From NCBI RefSeq assembly GCF_001625195.1, contig NC_054390.1, positions 8,033,222 to 8,097,221 on the forward strand: a stretch of 64,000 bases of DNA, in the 5' to 3' direction. Made by a program: the position numbers and the translations under genes. Every line of letters begins with the position of its first letter. Position 1 is the stretch's first letter. Below, in pieces: positions 22,827 through 34,644 of the stretch. The DNA comes from Drechmeria coniospora. Taxonomy: Eukaryota > Ascomycota > Sordariomycetes > Hypocreales > Ophiocordycipitaceae. The notes beneath the pieces are model-generated. The model worked only from the letters and a program-made list of their open reading frames with translations. It was not told where the DNA came from and ran no database searches.

Positions 22827-25322
22827 AGCCGGCACGTCGCGCGCCGCGGGCAGGCTCCGGGGGGCGGGGGGGAGGGGGGTGGCGGCATCTCGGAGGCTTC
22901 GACGCTTCGGGATCCATGGAGTTTTGCTCGTTCCGATGCTCCTGGGGTTCGCTCGGTGTACGGTACCGCTTTTCTTGCCACGAGTAGAACCCATCCGCTC
23001 GTTGACGGGGCCGAAGCTGTTGCTGGAAGGTGGAAGGTGCATGGCGAATGGCGATGTCGAAAGGCGATGGCGAATGACGAATGACGAATGCCAGTTGCGA
23101 GACGGCCAAGGTCGGACGGTCTGGCGCCCATGATGTTCATGTGACCACCCGCCACGGCGTCGGCCTCTCCTGGGTGCCACGAATCGCACCTTGCCGATGG
23201 TGGCGAGCAGGCCGTGGGTGGCGAGCGGCGGGCTCGTAGGGAAGAGGACGGCGAAGGCTGCCGACGTCGTCTTGCCGGCAAATGGCCAAGCAAGGCAAGG
23301 CCACACCTACAGCTGCGGTGCAGTCCATGCTGCGAGGCATGATGACGATGGTGACGATGCTGAAGGGCAGGAGTCGGTGGCGACTCTCCACTTGGAGGCC
23401 TCATCGTGTCCCCGTCGGGCTTCACCCCTGCGTGCACCTGGTTGCATGCAAGAGCGTACCTGTACTGCACTCCCGTGTACCTACTGCAGTGAGCAAGTAC
23501 TGTACGTTAGGGTAGATGTGCTGTACGGGTACTATTTCGGTGCCTGGTAGGTACCTTAGTAGTAGGCAGGTAGGCCCATGATTGGGTGGGGAGAGCACTC
23601 CGCATCTGCTGTACCCCCGTGCTGTGTTTGCAGCGAGGCATTACCGAAACAAGCACTCTGACCGATCTCGGGTGGGCCAGCACAGCCTCGGCCTTGTTCT
23701 GGCAGCTCGGCTGCGGGCCAAGGCGAGCACAGCACAGCTGGAGCGGTGCAGGCGCAGGCGTAGGTGCAGGCGGAAGCGCGGTCGCGGATGCAGATGCGGA
23801 CGGATGGAGAGCAGCGGGCAGGCCGAAGGCGAGCGGACGAGGAAAATGGCACGGCGCGCCAGTCCGGTTGGGAAATTTCCTCCCGCTCGAGCAGGGCCCC
23901 CCATCAGCTGCTCATGGTTCCGTCTCGTTCCGGGCTTGTGACTACCGAGCAGGCCTCAATGCCGGCCGCTGCAGGGGAGCAAGTAGTGCTCAGTCAGGGC
24001 ATGGATGCGGTGTAGGTCGTGACGGCACAGGGTACGGAGCAGCGCATCTCGATATATCGACACGTTTCGCAGTGCGGAGTACCTGACGACTGCACGTGGA
24101 CCAGGTCCACAGGTAGGTACTTGCAGGGGATATATGCCTGCGCGTACTCCTATTAAAGTACTTGCAGTGCCTTAGTACCTACTATGCGGGTGAGTACTCG
24201 CTGGTACGGAGCACACGGTAACAGTACAGGGACGCGGCCACGACGAAGAGCAGGTGTACAGGCGTAAGTACTTACAGCACATGAACCCGGTACATGCAGG
24301 TGAGTAGGTACTTGCAACCGCAACCATGTACTTCCACCTACTCCGACTCCGTGCTTACTGTACTGTGGCAAAGGCGGACAGACGCAAGGTGCGTTGTCCG
24401 GTCCTGCAGCAGCCCAGCCACAGCCCGGCAGGCCTCGGTCAAACCTGCAGGGATCGGGGAGTACATGTAGATCGGACGGATCGTGGCTGGTGGCCGGCGT
24501 CGACGATAAGACGGCCCGCCAACGTCTGCGACAAGGGCTGCTGCGACATGCGACATGTGTCCTCGCACGAGGAGCATCGGGCGAAGCGGCACGATGAGAT
24601 GCGTTCCCGCCGGCTGGGATGGCGAGGCTCGCGGAACTGGAAGCTCCGACACGGACGAGACGGCGACGGCGATGGCGCGTGACAGGCTCGCGGCAGGCAA
24701 GTGCATGGTCATTCGCCCCTCGACCGGCAACGAGCGAGCACGGTAGGGGCCGACGAGCGGTGTAGGAGACGGTGAGATTTGGCCGTGATTTCGTCGCAAC
24801 CATGATGGCCGTCGCCATCGTCGCCATCAGGTGACCCGTGGAATGTAGGCCTTTTGCAGCGGCTTTTCAGCCCGGGCAGGGTGCGCGAGTACAGGGTAGT
24901 AGTCAGGCGTGCGCTACTGTACTGGGACGTTGCTGTACTTGGACTTGGAGTGCGCCCGGTACTGTACAGGTATTACGGAGTACTCGGTAGGGCGTGCTGT
25001 AGACTGTGGAGTGTAGACTATACGCCAGCGTGCTGAGTGTAGGGGGCGGAAGCAAGGCCACTGTGGGAGTTGGCCATGACTCTTGCCCCCTGCCAGCAGC
25101 GGGTGTATTTGCTTACTCCGTAGTTGTACATTGCGTACAAATGATACATCAATACTGTACGTACGGAGTAGTACATGTGCGTATCCGCGCCGGAGAATGA
25201 GGGCCGGCCACCTTGGCCTTGGTCGCGCTCGAGGGCTGGCCCGCGTCGGTGCGAGGCACTATTACACAGCACACCTAGACGTGCTATGGCCGCGTAGGAA
25301 CCTACCTCTAGGTACAACTATA

Positions 25323-25397
25323 GTGGCTTGGCGAAAGTGTCGATTCACTTCGCAGTGGTACGGAGCGGTGCCACCAAAATTGAATCGTCGCTAACAC
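25323..25397. mobile_element. MITE-like inverted-repeat element, copy C (75 bp, TA target-site duplication)
   Basis: The best-preserved boundaries of the family. TA at 25321-25322, the element starting GTGGCTTGGCGAAAGTG and ending GTCGCTAACAC, and TA again at 25398-25399. Inner arms are GTCGATTCAC and (inverted) GACGATTCAATTTTGG. The centre contains GCAGTGGTACGGAGCGG, so the spacer word TACGGAG occurs inside the element. Confidence 0.78.
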
Positions 25398-26913
25398 TAA
25401 GTACCTACTAAGGTACTAAGTAGGTACAGTAGACAAAAGTACTAGGTAGCTGTACTTGCAAGTACAACAGCTGATCCGTGCCCCTAGGTTAGTGCCTGGA
25501 GTTTGATCCCAGCGGGTATTGCAGGTAATACGGAGTAGTTGTACATCTGTACGAACCTGACGACCCTACCACCCTTACATGGACAGCACTCACTTGCATA
25601 CCAGGTACCTAGCACTTGCAGTACGACGCAGTACCAGTAATTACTTCGTACATGCGACCGGACTTGCTCCCTACATGTGCCTACATGCGCATGGTGCATC
25701 TCCATCGCCGACTACGGGCACTCCGTTGGTTTGGCAGTCCGACAGGCTCTCGCGATGCAAAGCCAGGAGAGAACCCATCCGAAAGGAGAGATGACGGCCC
25801 CGTTCTTCTCCGCACGACGGAGCGATGCAGATCGGACACGGACATGCAGACGCACGCTCTGCCTCGACACGTCACGTCCCACCGTCGGCCCATGTGCACA
25901 TGCCAATGTGCTACGACGTGCATACGAACCGGCGTGTGGAACGAGCGTTCCAGGACGACGGCGACTGGTCCCGGGTAATTACCTACTAGGAAACAACCAG
26001 GAACCACCAATTAGCACCCACCAAGGCAGCTACATGTACAAGTGCCTGTCGACGACGAATACCTCGTGTGCAAGTACATGCATAGGTGGGTGGCTGCGAT
26101 TTCGCGGCACAGCATCGGAGGCGCGTCAAGAAACAGCGCACGGTTCATGTGCCGCAAGAAACGGGCCGCCTGTTCCATCCATGTACATTTCCTGCTAGGC
26201 TAGTACGCGGCACAAGTGTAGTCGTAGGTACTTAGCCAGTAATACTCGGCACGCCGTACAGAGTACTGTAATCGTACTTGCTTACGGGTAGGTTCAAGTA
26301 CGGAGCACGGAAGGCAAGGAACATGCTGCTGTTCTTGTATTAGGTCCCACTGCGTAAGCAAGTGTAAGTACGTGCGTGCTGGGAAAGAGAGCTCCCGCAC
26401 CATCGTCCCGTTCATGCTGCTTCGATGGCCTCGAGCGCCTGCGTCCTGGCCAATCACGCCAACAGGCTCGACCTCGACACCACTCGTGCCTTTCTTCTGT
26501 CGTACCGCCTCCGCCAATGAGCGGTCGCAGGCGCCATTTCTAGAAGACACACGAGCTCAGCAGCCGGCGCTAGCGGTGGTGCCGAGTCGCTTTCCATTTC
26601 CGCTCCCCATTTCCGTTGTTGTACTTGGACAGTACAGTAAGTAGGTGAGAATATGTACAGTAAGTACAGTACATGCAGGTGAAGGGAGTACAGAGTACGG
26701 AGTATGTACGGAGTACATGTTCACCAACTACGAGTATTAATACACCAACATGTAATTACTCCGTACAACTACGTGAATTTCATGTGCTGTAGTACTTACA
26801 TGTACATGTACTGTACATGCACGATACCACGGTATTCAAGTACCAACGAATGCCTGCAGGTACTTGCTGCACCCATACAGTACCTAGTACTTTGACACGC
26901 GGCTGCTGGTATA

Positions 26914-27015
26914 GTGGGGTGGCTAACGTGTCGATTCACCTTGCAGTGGCGGCGCTGCCAAAATTGAATCGACCCTTTTGTCTAGGTAGACAGACAAAAG
27001 GGTCGATTCAATTTT
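26914..27015. mobile_element. MITE-like inverted-repeat element, copy D, with an extra inverted right arm
   Basis: Left end GTGGGGTGGCTAACGTG preceded by TA at 26912-26913, inner arm GTCGATTCAC, centre GCAGTGGCGGCGCTGCC, and right arm 26960-26982. After a 10-base loop (26983-26992) the right arm is repeated in inverse orientation at 26993-27015. The two 23-base copies are perfectly complementary. The unit therefore looks like one complete element fused head-on to a solo arm. Confidence 0.75.
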
Positions 27016-29248
27016 AGTACCTACTTAGTACTCCGTAGTGACTGTAGTGTGCCACCTACCGTGGCCCGAATCCGCAGCCTCACCTCCCCTTCTCGCCTGC
27101 GACCCCGCTGGGCACGTTGCCAAGTCGGGACTGCCCACCCTGCACCGTGCACACCAAGGCCAAGCAGATGCTCCCCATGCACCTCCACGCCGTGGCGGAC
27201 CACGGTGCCACGCAAGCCAGCGTCGGGGCCCTCCATCGCCTGCAGGCCCACGCCGCACCGTGCACGCGTGCGTGCGAGGAGATGGCGGGGCCGGCCAGGG
27301 GAAAATGTGCGTCGATGCATCTCCAGTGCCTGCGCTCCGTACCTCTCCTCGTGCTCCGCCGACCTCCGGGCCCGACCATGTCGCATCCTTGACACGGGAA
27401 AGGATGGGGGAAGCGCCGAAGGCTGTCTGGTGCCAACCCTGCTCGCCGCCAAGGCACTTCCTGGGATGCCAGGAGGGGATCGACGGCGGCGGCGGCCCCT
27501 ACCGTCGGCGCCTGATGCCATCCCACCGTCGTCGCCGACCCGACCTGGTCGCCCCTTGCCGGAGGTTGAGACGCCTGCGCGGACGAGAGGGTTGGGACGT
27601 AGCATTCGACCTTGGCTGGCATCCTCGGGAGTCTGTGTGGCTGGTCGCCCATGCCACCCACCGTCGAACCAACCGGCCCGGGAGCGTCCGCCGCATCTTC
27701 CATGCACCGTCGCCTTCTCTGTCGGTCGACGGAGTATCAATACCTAGTACGGAGCCATGGGTAGACTGCATTCCGTCGCTGGCCAGGTGGACATGCGGTC
27801 ATGCCAGCCTCGGTTGAAACCGACACGCACCCGTACCATTAGGCAGGCCTGTTCGCCGGCCCGTGGCGCGGCCCGGCGCTTCGTTCTCGTACCTCTTATG
27901 GTACAATAACAATAGGTGTTACCTGGAAGAGTACTGAGTACGGAGTACAGTACGGAGTACCTACTGTAGGTACTATGTAGGTACTAAGGTAATAATAATA
28001 ATAATATTACCTTTCCGCTCCCGTTTTGGGACGGTCGCGCACCCTCGCCCTATTTCCAGCTACCTAGTGCCTACTACAACTACTAGGTACCTAGTAGGCA
28101 ATTAGTACCTAGGTACTCAAGCACTGTACTTACTGCACTGTACTTAAGTAGGTACGGAGTATTACCACTAGGTAATTAGGTGCTATGATACCAAGTACGT
28201 ACGGAGTACATTACACTACATGCACTGTACTCCGTACTAGTACTTGCATGTGCAAGCACAACTAAAGTACTAGGTACTAATATGTTGCCGTGCGTTGCAG
28301 CATCCATCTGTAGGGGGGCGCTTGGTACGCATCGATGCACAACGCACGGGCACAGCCCCCCGTCCCGCTAGCCATGGCTGCTTTCACGGCAATTTACATC
28401 TGTGCCTCTGCTATTCTACTTGGCCGCACATGAATGCCGCTGTGCGTGATGCATCGAGCACCTGCACCTGCAGACACGTGCCAGCTCGGCCATTTTTTAC
28501 CCCCAGCGCAGCTGTTTCGTGCCTTGGTGCGCGGCAGGAAGATGATGGCCGCGGCGGGGGGAAGGGGGGGTGGACGAGACCTCTCTGGTGGAGTTCAGTT
28601 TGCCGTAGCCCACCAAAATGTCGTCAGTCCACATGCTGTAAGTAATTACCGAAAGTGCACTGTGCTTGTACTTCCGCACGGCACTCCGTGCGGAGTGCCC
28701 GGACGAGTGCTCACGGTTGCTGCACCTCGCTGCACCTCGACAGTAGTGCCGCCTCCTAGTAGGCACCTAATACCTGCTGATGCTTGGTGTGCTTGCTGGG
28801 TACCAAGCACCGTACCAAGCACCGTACCTACCAAAGTACCCAGTACCTACCTGCTAGTAAGTATTATAGCCTGCCTACCTAGTACCTCGCCATCGATGCG
28901 GCTGGATGCCCTGGTCGTGCTGCGGATGGCCTCGTCCAGTGGGCGCAGGGCCCATGTGCCAGGCCTGGCCAGCTGGCGGCCGACAGCAACCGTCGGTACC
29001 AGCCACGGTGGTGCGAGTGCAACTCTCCGGCCATCAAATCTCCGAGTGGCCTAGCGTGTCCGACCCAAGGGAAGCGACCAAGTCTCTCTCACCTCGTGCG
29101 GGAGCGACTCGAACAAATAAGACCGCTTCGAAACCTGGTTTTAGCTCTCGACCGCTTCGTCGACCAAGACAGCGGTGGGCATTCTGAGCCTCCTTGAGCC
29201 TTCCTGCCCCTACTTCTGCCACCTCGTCTCGTCTCGACAGCTTCCTTC

Positions 29249-31832
29249 ATGTCGGCTGTCAAGTTTCCGTCTCCTCCATCGTACAAGCTTTTCGAGGTGA
29301 GTTGCCACGCTCCGGACCGCGTGTCCCCCCCGCCCCTTGGGATGACGAGGGCTCGGCCAAGTCGACGACGGAGCTGGCCTCCGATGCCACGCTTGCCCGT
29401 GCGTCGTCGGTCTCGATACCCGTTTCTTGTCGCACCTGCTTTCGCCTCCCGGGGCCACTGGGCTGACACGATCGTACCGCAGCCCGCATTTCACCCCCAG
29501 AAGCCGATCATCGTCGGCATAGACAATCGGCTCGAGTCACCCGACACACTCACGTTGCGGTACGAGGAGGCCACGAGAGAAGCCAACGGCGGAGGAGCGC
29601 GCGGCCACTCGCCGACGATCCTCGAGATGGCGGCCTACGGCAAGGCTCAGTTGCCTTCGATGCACGGTGAGTCGCCACGACCCCGAGGCCGACGGTGGGA
29701 CGCCGGCGTCCCACCGCCCCCGCTCGACGATGAAGGATGGGGCCGGCGGGCTGCGGCCGCCCGTCAGGCTCGTCGCGCCGGCCGATGAAGCATTGGCTAA
29801 CTCGTCCGACGTCTCGGCCGTCGCAGGCTACGATTCGACTCGATATCAGGACCCGTCCTACGAGCAGTACCCGGCACCGTCATATCCCTCGCAGCAGACG
29901 GACAAATTCGCCCAGCTGAACCAGCAGTCGTTCGCCTCCAACAATGCCGTCGCCCAATACGTGCCGGCGGGGCCGACGTTGCTCTCGTGCCAACCGACGT
30001 CGGGCGTCTTCGGCACCAAGGTCTTCCTCCGGCTCGCCTCGCAGTACGACTTATTCTCCATGTCGTCGCCGATGCCGTACTTCTCCCTCTCCTTTGGATC
30101 GGAGAAGTGTCCCGTCGAGGACGTGGCCCGCGAGACGCACGACGGCACGGGCTTCGTCTACTCGTGCAGCGCCGACGCGCCGCAGCCGCTGGTCGCGGGA
30201 TGCGGCGGCCACGGCGTGCCCCTGTCGCTCGTCATCGAGGGACCCTCGGGCGAGGAAATTTCCCGCACCGACGCCGGCTCGTTTCAATACCTCGAAGGAC
30301 CCGGGGACGCCCTTGCGCGGACGGGCAAGATGATGGCTAAGCACGACGCTGCCGCCGCCACGGCCGCCGGACCGCAGGACCATGAGCCGAGCGTCTCGCC
30401 CAAGACGGCCGACGCCCCGATGGCGCCCGAGCCGGCCGCGAGCGGCGGCTACGACTACTCGCCGCCGCAGGGCCAGTACGCCAACGACTTCCCGCAGGGC
30501 GGCGGCGACATGATGTCGAGCTATCGGAGCGCAAACTTCACCACCGACCCTCACTACCACCACCGACGGTCGACGCCGGCCTGGAGCGGCTACGGCGGTC
30601 CCCTCGGCAGCACGGGAAGGTCGACGCCGCTCGACCACGGGCGGCCGAGCTTAACGCCACTACCCATGGCGACGGCGCCGGCGCCGGCGAGCGGCGGCGC
30701 CCCGCAGCTTATCCGCACGAGCACAATCGCCAACGGGACCGCCTCCAGCGGCCCCTACCACTCCATGTCGCTCTACTCGAGCAAGGCCGTCCTCAAGATC
30801 CACGGCAAGCTCGACTCGATGGCTGAGAACTGGACGCAGGAGGAGTGGGACAACCGCCGGCGCATCGTCGTCTTCCGCAAGACGCAGACAGGCTCGACGC
30901 TCTCGACGACGTTCGGCGCCGTCTCGGTCAACGAGCGGCCGCCCAACAGCATCTGCGTCTCGTGCATCTGGTGGGCCGAGAAGTCAGAGTGCTACGTGAC
31001 GTCGGTCGACACGATCCACCTCCTCGAGCAGCTCGTGGCGGCGCCGAACCGCTTCAGCGTCGAGGAGAAGAACCGGATCCGCCGAAACCTCGAGGGCTTC
31101 CGGCCCATGACGGTGTCCAAGGCGAAGCCGGACAGCGAGGAATTCTTCAAGATCATCATGGGCTTCCCGAACCCCAAGCCGCGCAACATCGAGAAGGACG
31201 TCAAGGTCTTCCCCTGGAAGATCCTCGAGCCGGCGCTCAAGAAGATCATCGGCAAGTACAGCGCCAGCCCGAGCAGCACCCTGCCGCCGACGAGCATGAT
31301 GACGCCCGTGAGCGCCGCGCCGTACGCACCGCTGCCGACGCCGCCCGGCCAGGGCATGGCGTCGCAGCAGAGCCTCCCGCCCCATCACGGCGACGCCCAG
31401 GGCCAGTACGCCGTCCACGGCGGCCACCACGATTCCATCCCTTCGCCGAGGTCGCTTTCCGGCTCGCAGGCGTCCTGGACCCCGTACACGACGACGGCGG
31501 GCTACTCGACGTCGGCCGCGCGCACCATGAGCCCGAACATGCGCAACGCCAGCCCCCAGCAGCACCCGCCGCCGCCGATGCGCATCAACACGAATGCGTT
31601 GCCGGCCGTGAGTACCTACGACGCGAGGGCCGTGTCCGGCGGCACCTACGGCACCGGCGGTCTGCACACGCCCATCAGCCATCACCCGTCGTCGGCCGCG
31701 ACGCCGCCCCGATGGGACGCCACCTCGGCGAGTTATCCCGACGGCTACCCTGGCCTCTCAGCCCACCATGCGCAAGCGGGCGCGCCGGTCTATGGCGCTA
31801 ACGCCTACGGGGACGGTGCGCCGCGCGCTTGA
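29249..31832 (+). CDS. medA: Medusa/Ren1/Acr1-type transcriptional regulator of conidiation
   Basis: Regulator of conidiophore and conidium development (MedA in Aspergillus, Ren1 in Fusarium, Acr1 in Magnaporthe). Exons are 29249-29296, 29483-29666 and 29827-31832 (745 residues). Introns are unusually long for this window (186 and 160 bp), each with a GTGAGT donor; intron 2 ends with a GCTAAC branch site and TCGCAG. The N-terminus has MSAVKFPSPPSYKLFE and PAFHPQKPIIVGIDNRLE. A tyrosine/glutamine/proline-rich linker and an IPT-like stretch (about 29960-30300) follow. The conserved block (about 30770-31260) has SKAVLKIHGKLDSMAENWT, RRRIVVFRKTQTG, SICVSCIWWAEK, NRIRRNLEGFRPMTVSK and FPNPKPRNIEKDVKVFPW. 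The C-terminal 190 residues are Pro/Ser/His/Ala-rich. Identification rests on the conserved block and is secure at family level; the developmental role is by homology. Confidence 0.9.
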
Positions 31833-33824
31833 TCGACTCGTCGCTCCCGTGGCAGCACGAACACGGCCCGCCGTGATGGTGACGCCGATGCTGGCCTCGA
31901 CCGGCCGCGACGCTGGCGCCAAGAGATGCCTCGTATTGCGTGGCCGCCGTCGGTGTCCCGAGACCACGCCGAGGCGGCATGGCATTGGACAGCCTCGTGA
32001 GCTCGATCGGGAAGAGGGGGGGGTGTGGCCGCCGAGGCGTCAGGTGGTGGCCCCTGGGCCAATGGCGATGGCAGGCTGCTGACACACAAAAGCCGGCCGG
32101 CACCACGACGACTCTGACGGCCGTGACGGTCTGCGAGCACGCTCCCAATGACGGCGCCCAAACTCTTTTTGGTGCATCCGCACACCGAAGGATGCGGACA
32201 CCTTCGTGCGCACGAACGCGGACGCCGCGGCGCATAGTACAAACACTCTTGATATACCCTCTTTCTCCTGGCATCGTTCCCACATTCATCTTGCCCTTCT
32301 TTGCCTAGACGAAGCGGCCCTCTTTTCCGGGGCATTCCTAGACGGTGGAGGGGATCGCAAACGGCGGACCACGCTGCGCTGGCAGTTTTGCTGAAGAGTT
32401 GGCTGGTACTGGCTGGTGGATGCTCAAAGAAGCGAATTATACCCTTATTGCGTGCGTTTTTTGGTGGAGAATTTCCTATCAGAGTCGGGCCTCGTTTGGA
32501 GTCGGCGTTTGCATCCATTTGTATCGCACTATGGCGAGAGAAAAGCAAAACGAGGCTGCCGCGGATCATGAATACCGGCGGCGACGGCAAGGCAGGTGGT
32601 TGACAAGGACAGCCGGACAATACTTATCTGGACATAGTACCTTAATCATAATTCGTCCTCGGAACGGAGACTGTTCGATGCACATGATGGACAAATGTAG
32701 CGGAGCAATTGCATGCATGGCACGGGGGCCGTTGTTCTTTTCCTCGAGGCAAATCAGCCAACATGCCGGCGTGGGCTCGTTCGAAGGGGGGCTGGTTGAA
32801 CCTGTACACTGATGCACGCGAAGATCACATGAAGTCGTACACTTGCTAGAATGTGCCGCAGTGATTCCTAAAGCCGGCTTCTCCCTGAGATTAGTATGCG
32901 CCTTCGGACGGACCATGGCCTCGGCCGTCCTCGTGCAGAGGAAATAAAGTCAGTTTAATTTCACGGCACGATGATGGTCAGTCGTCTCATCCGAGTTTCG
33001 ATAGTACCTGAGATCTTGGCAATCTCCAAAGCGAGCCTGGCTATCGGGCATTGTTGCTCCGTGCGTACACTTGATGACGGGGAGTTGATTGATTCTCATA
33101 GGGTAATTCCCGACACTGGGCCTGATCTGGGGTACTATGTGAGCAAAGCTATAGAGGTTACTTTTATGAAATGTATGTGCAAGGTACGGATAGTGCGTGG
33201 CACATATCGTCCTGGCACTCTCTCCATACATGTGCGTACTTGGAGAAAAGGTATTGATTGCGGACGGTTTTCGTGTACAAATACGCATCCCGCCTCAACG
33301 AACCCGTCAAGTTAGCTTCACTTGCGATTGGTTTTCAGTCTAGCACATGCACATCCACGATGACAGTACACGTACAGGTAGGAGGTACGTGTTCAAGCCG
33401 GAGTCATTACTGAGTCTGGGTCCTGTACCGCAAATTATTGATGGTTGCCTGGATGCTGCGACTATCTTGGTCGCAGTAGCTGCCTCATCGTGGCAACATG
33501 TTGGAAATTTCGCGGTACTGCCCAATGTACATTTAAACCCAGGTCCAACCAAGACGATTCCATTTTGGCTACAAAGTATGTTAGTTATCATATATCGTTG
33601 CCTGCGAGTCTTTCTTCCGCTTACCGCACTCGGCTAATTAGGCAGCCGCAATTGTTAGCACACCGACAGGCGTTTGGATTTCAAACATTTGGGACATGAG
33701 AGCTTACCAACCGCCCTTGTGGGTTATCTGTGTCTATCTCGCGAGGTCAGCGCTGCAAGGACGTCATGTCCTTCTCAACTCGCCCCTTGCGTGTAGGAAG
33801 GGGTTCGGACAGAGGGAGTAGTCA
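31833..33824. other. Spacer downstream of the Medusa-type gene
   Basis: GC-rich 3' flank to about 32300, then lower-GC DNA. Short open frames occur on both strands (for example 32950-33315), but none shows a domain, a signal peptide plus splice pattern, or repeat-derived homology that I can recognise. Confidence 0.5.
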
Positions 33825-34550
33825 TCATGGGAGGATTTTTTCAAGCTCAAGCATACCGGGCTGTTTCTTCAATGTTACCTGGAAATCCGCTAGCATTAAC
33901 GGTACCCTAAAGGCAGTGGCGAAATCTTTTGCACCCTGTAGCCATTTTTCGGTATTGGCAAACTTGGCATTTCGCAACACAAAAGGGGAGTCCTTGAGGT
34001 GTATGTCCATGATGACACCTGCAGTAACAGGATGAATGGTTAGTGGGGTGACGTCGGAAGAAAAATGTCGGAATAGGCAAATAATCATAATGATGGTGAT
34101 CATAAAATAAACGAAACAGCGTCGAACGGATGGATGGCCTTGACTTACTGCCGATGGCAAACCAATCCTCGATGGGGGCTTGTACTATCCTTGGATTGGA
34201 AGCTGATCAAGGGAAATTTCGCTGCTGCCAAACAACTTTGTTATGTTTACGGCGATATCGACAACATCGCCCCTTGATGGCGCCTTGAAGAGAAGTTCCA
34301 TGGGGTCATTTTGATCGGCGACTTTCTTGGGTCCAAAGTAGATGAAGATGTTGCTCCACGTCCCGGCGTCCATGCCGTCATATATCTGGATATGCAACTG
34401 CAGGGCATCAATACGGTGCTGCTTCTGCCACCTTGGCTCCGTGCTAATTCCGAAGCTGAATTCGGCCAAGGTCGAAGCTTCGCACTGGAGGCCATGCTTC
34501 GAAGCAAACTGATTCACCATGTCGTACTCGATCTTGTGGTACTGCTCATC
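33825..34550 (-). pseudogene. Frameshifted PLAT-like domain gene, downstream tandem paralogue
   Basis: Reading leftwards, an exon opens at 34550 after a CCCACAG acceptor (DEQYHKIEYDMVNQFASKHGLQC). It continues through DAGTWSNIFIYFG and APSRGDVVDIAVNITKLFG to a TAG at 34185-34187. A one-base shift there restores the frame (IVQAPIEDWFAIG) up to a GTAAGT donor at 34148. A 130-bp intron (34019-34148) and a last exon 34018-33825 follow (VIMDIHLKDSPFVL). Residues and intron position align with the gene at 34645-35578, so the two are tandem paralogues. Upstream of 34550 an ATG and short hydrophobic start (near 34610) run into stops, so the 5' end also looks broken. AGT..N.F.YFG and RGDVV resemble PLAT/LH2 beta-sandwich domains, an inference. 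Function unknown. Confidence 0.55.
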
Positions 34551-34644
34551 CTGTGGGCGGCCCGGTCATCATACGTGCGCCGAGGCTACAAGCGTCTGCG
34601 CAAACATACTGTATCTTTTGCTTTCTCTGGTCGCCGTGTCAGCG

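Larger units (their letters stand above)
22827..29248. other. Large gene-poor spacer with GC-rich islands and two MITE-like copies
   Basis: An alternation of GTAC-word-rich DNA (23460-23580, 24040-24330, 24880-25680, 26200-27020, 27900-28290, 28640-28880) and GC-rich islands (22860-23440, 23640-24010, 24380-24850, 25690-25980, 26380-26600, 27040-27720, 28290-28600). The islands keep frames open on several strands but show no recognisable domain or splice pattern. It includes MITE-like copies C and D and an AATAAT run near 27990-28010. The last 200 bases are probably the promoter and leader of the next gene. Confidence 0.55.

Noticed and set aside
28288..28349. 10-bp inverted arms CCGTGCGTTG / CAACGCACGG
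   Set aside because: Short arms with a 42-base loop, no second copy and no promoter or terminator context; likely chance.
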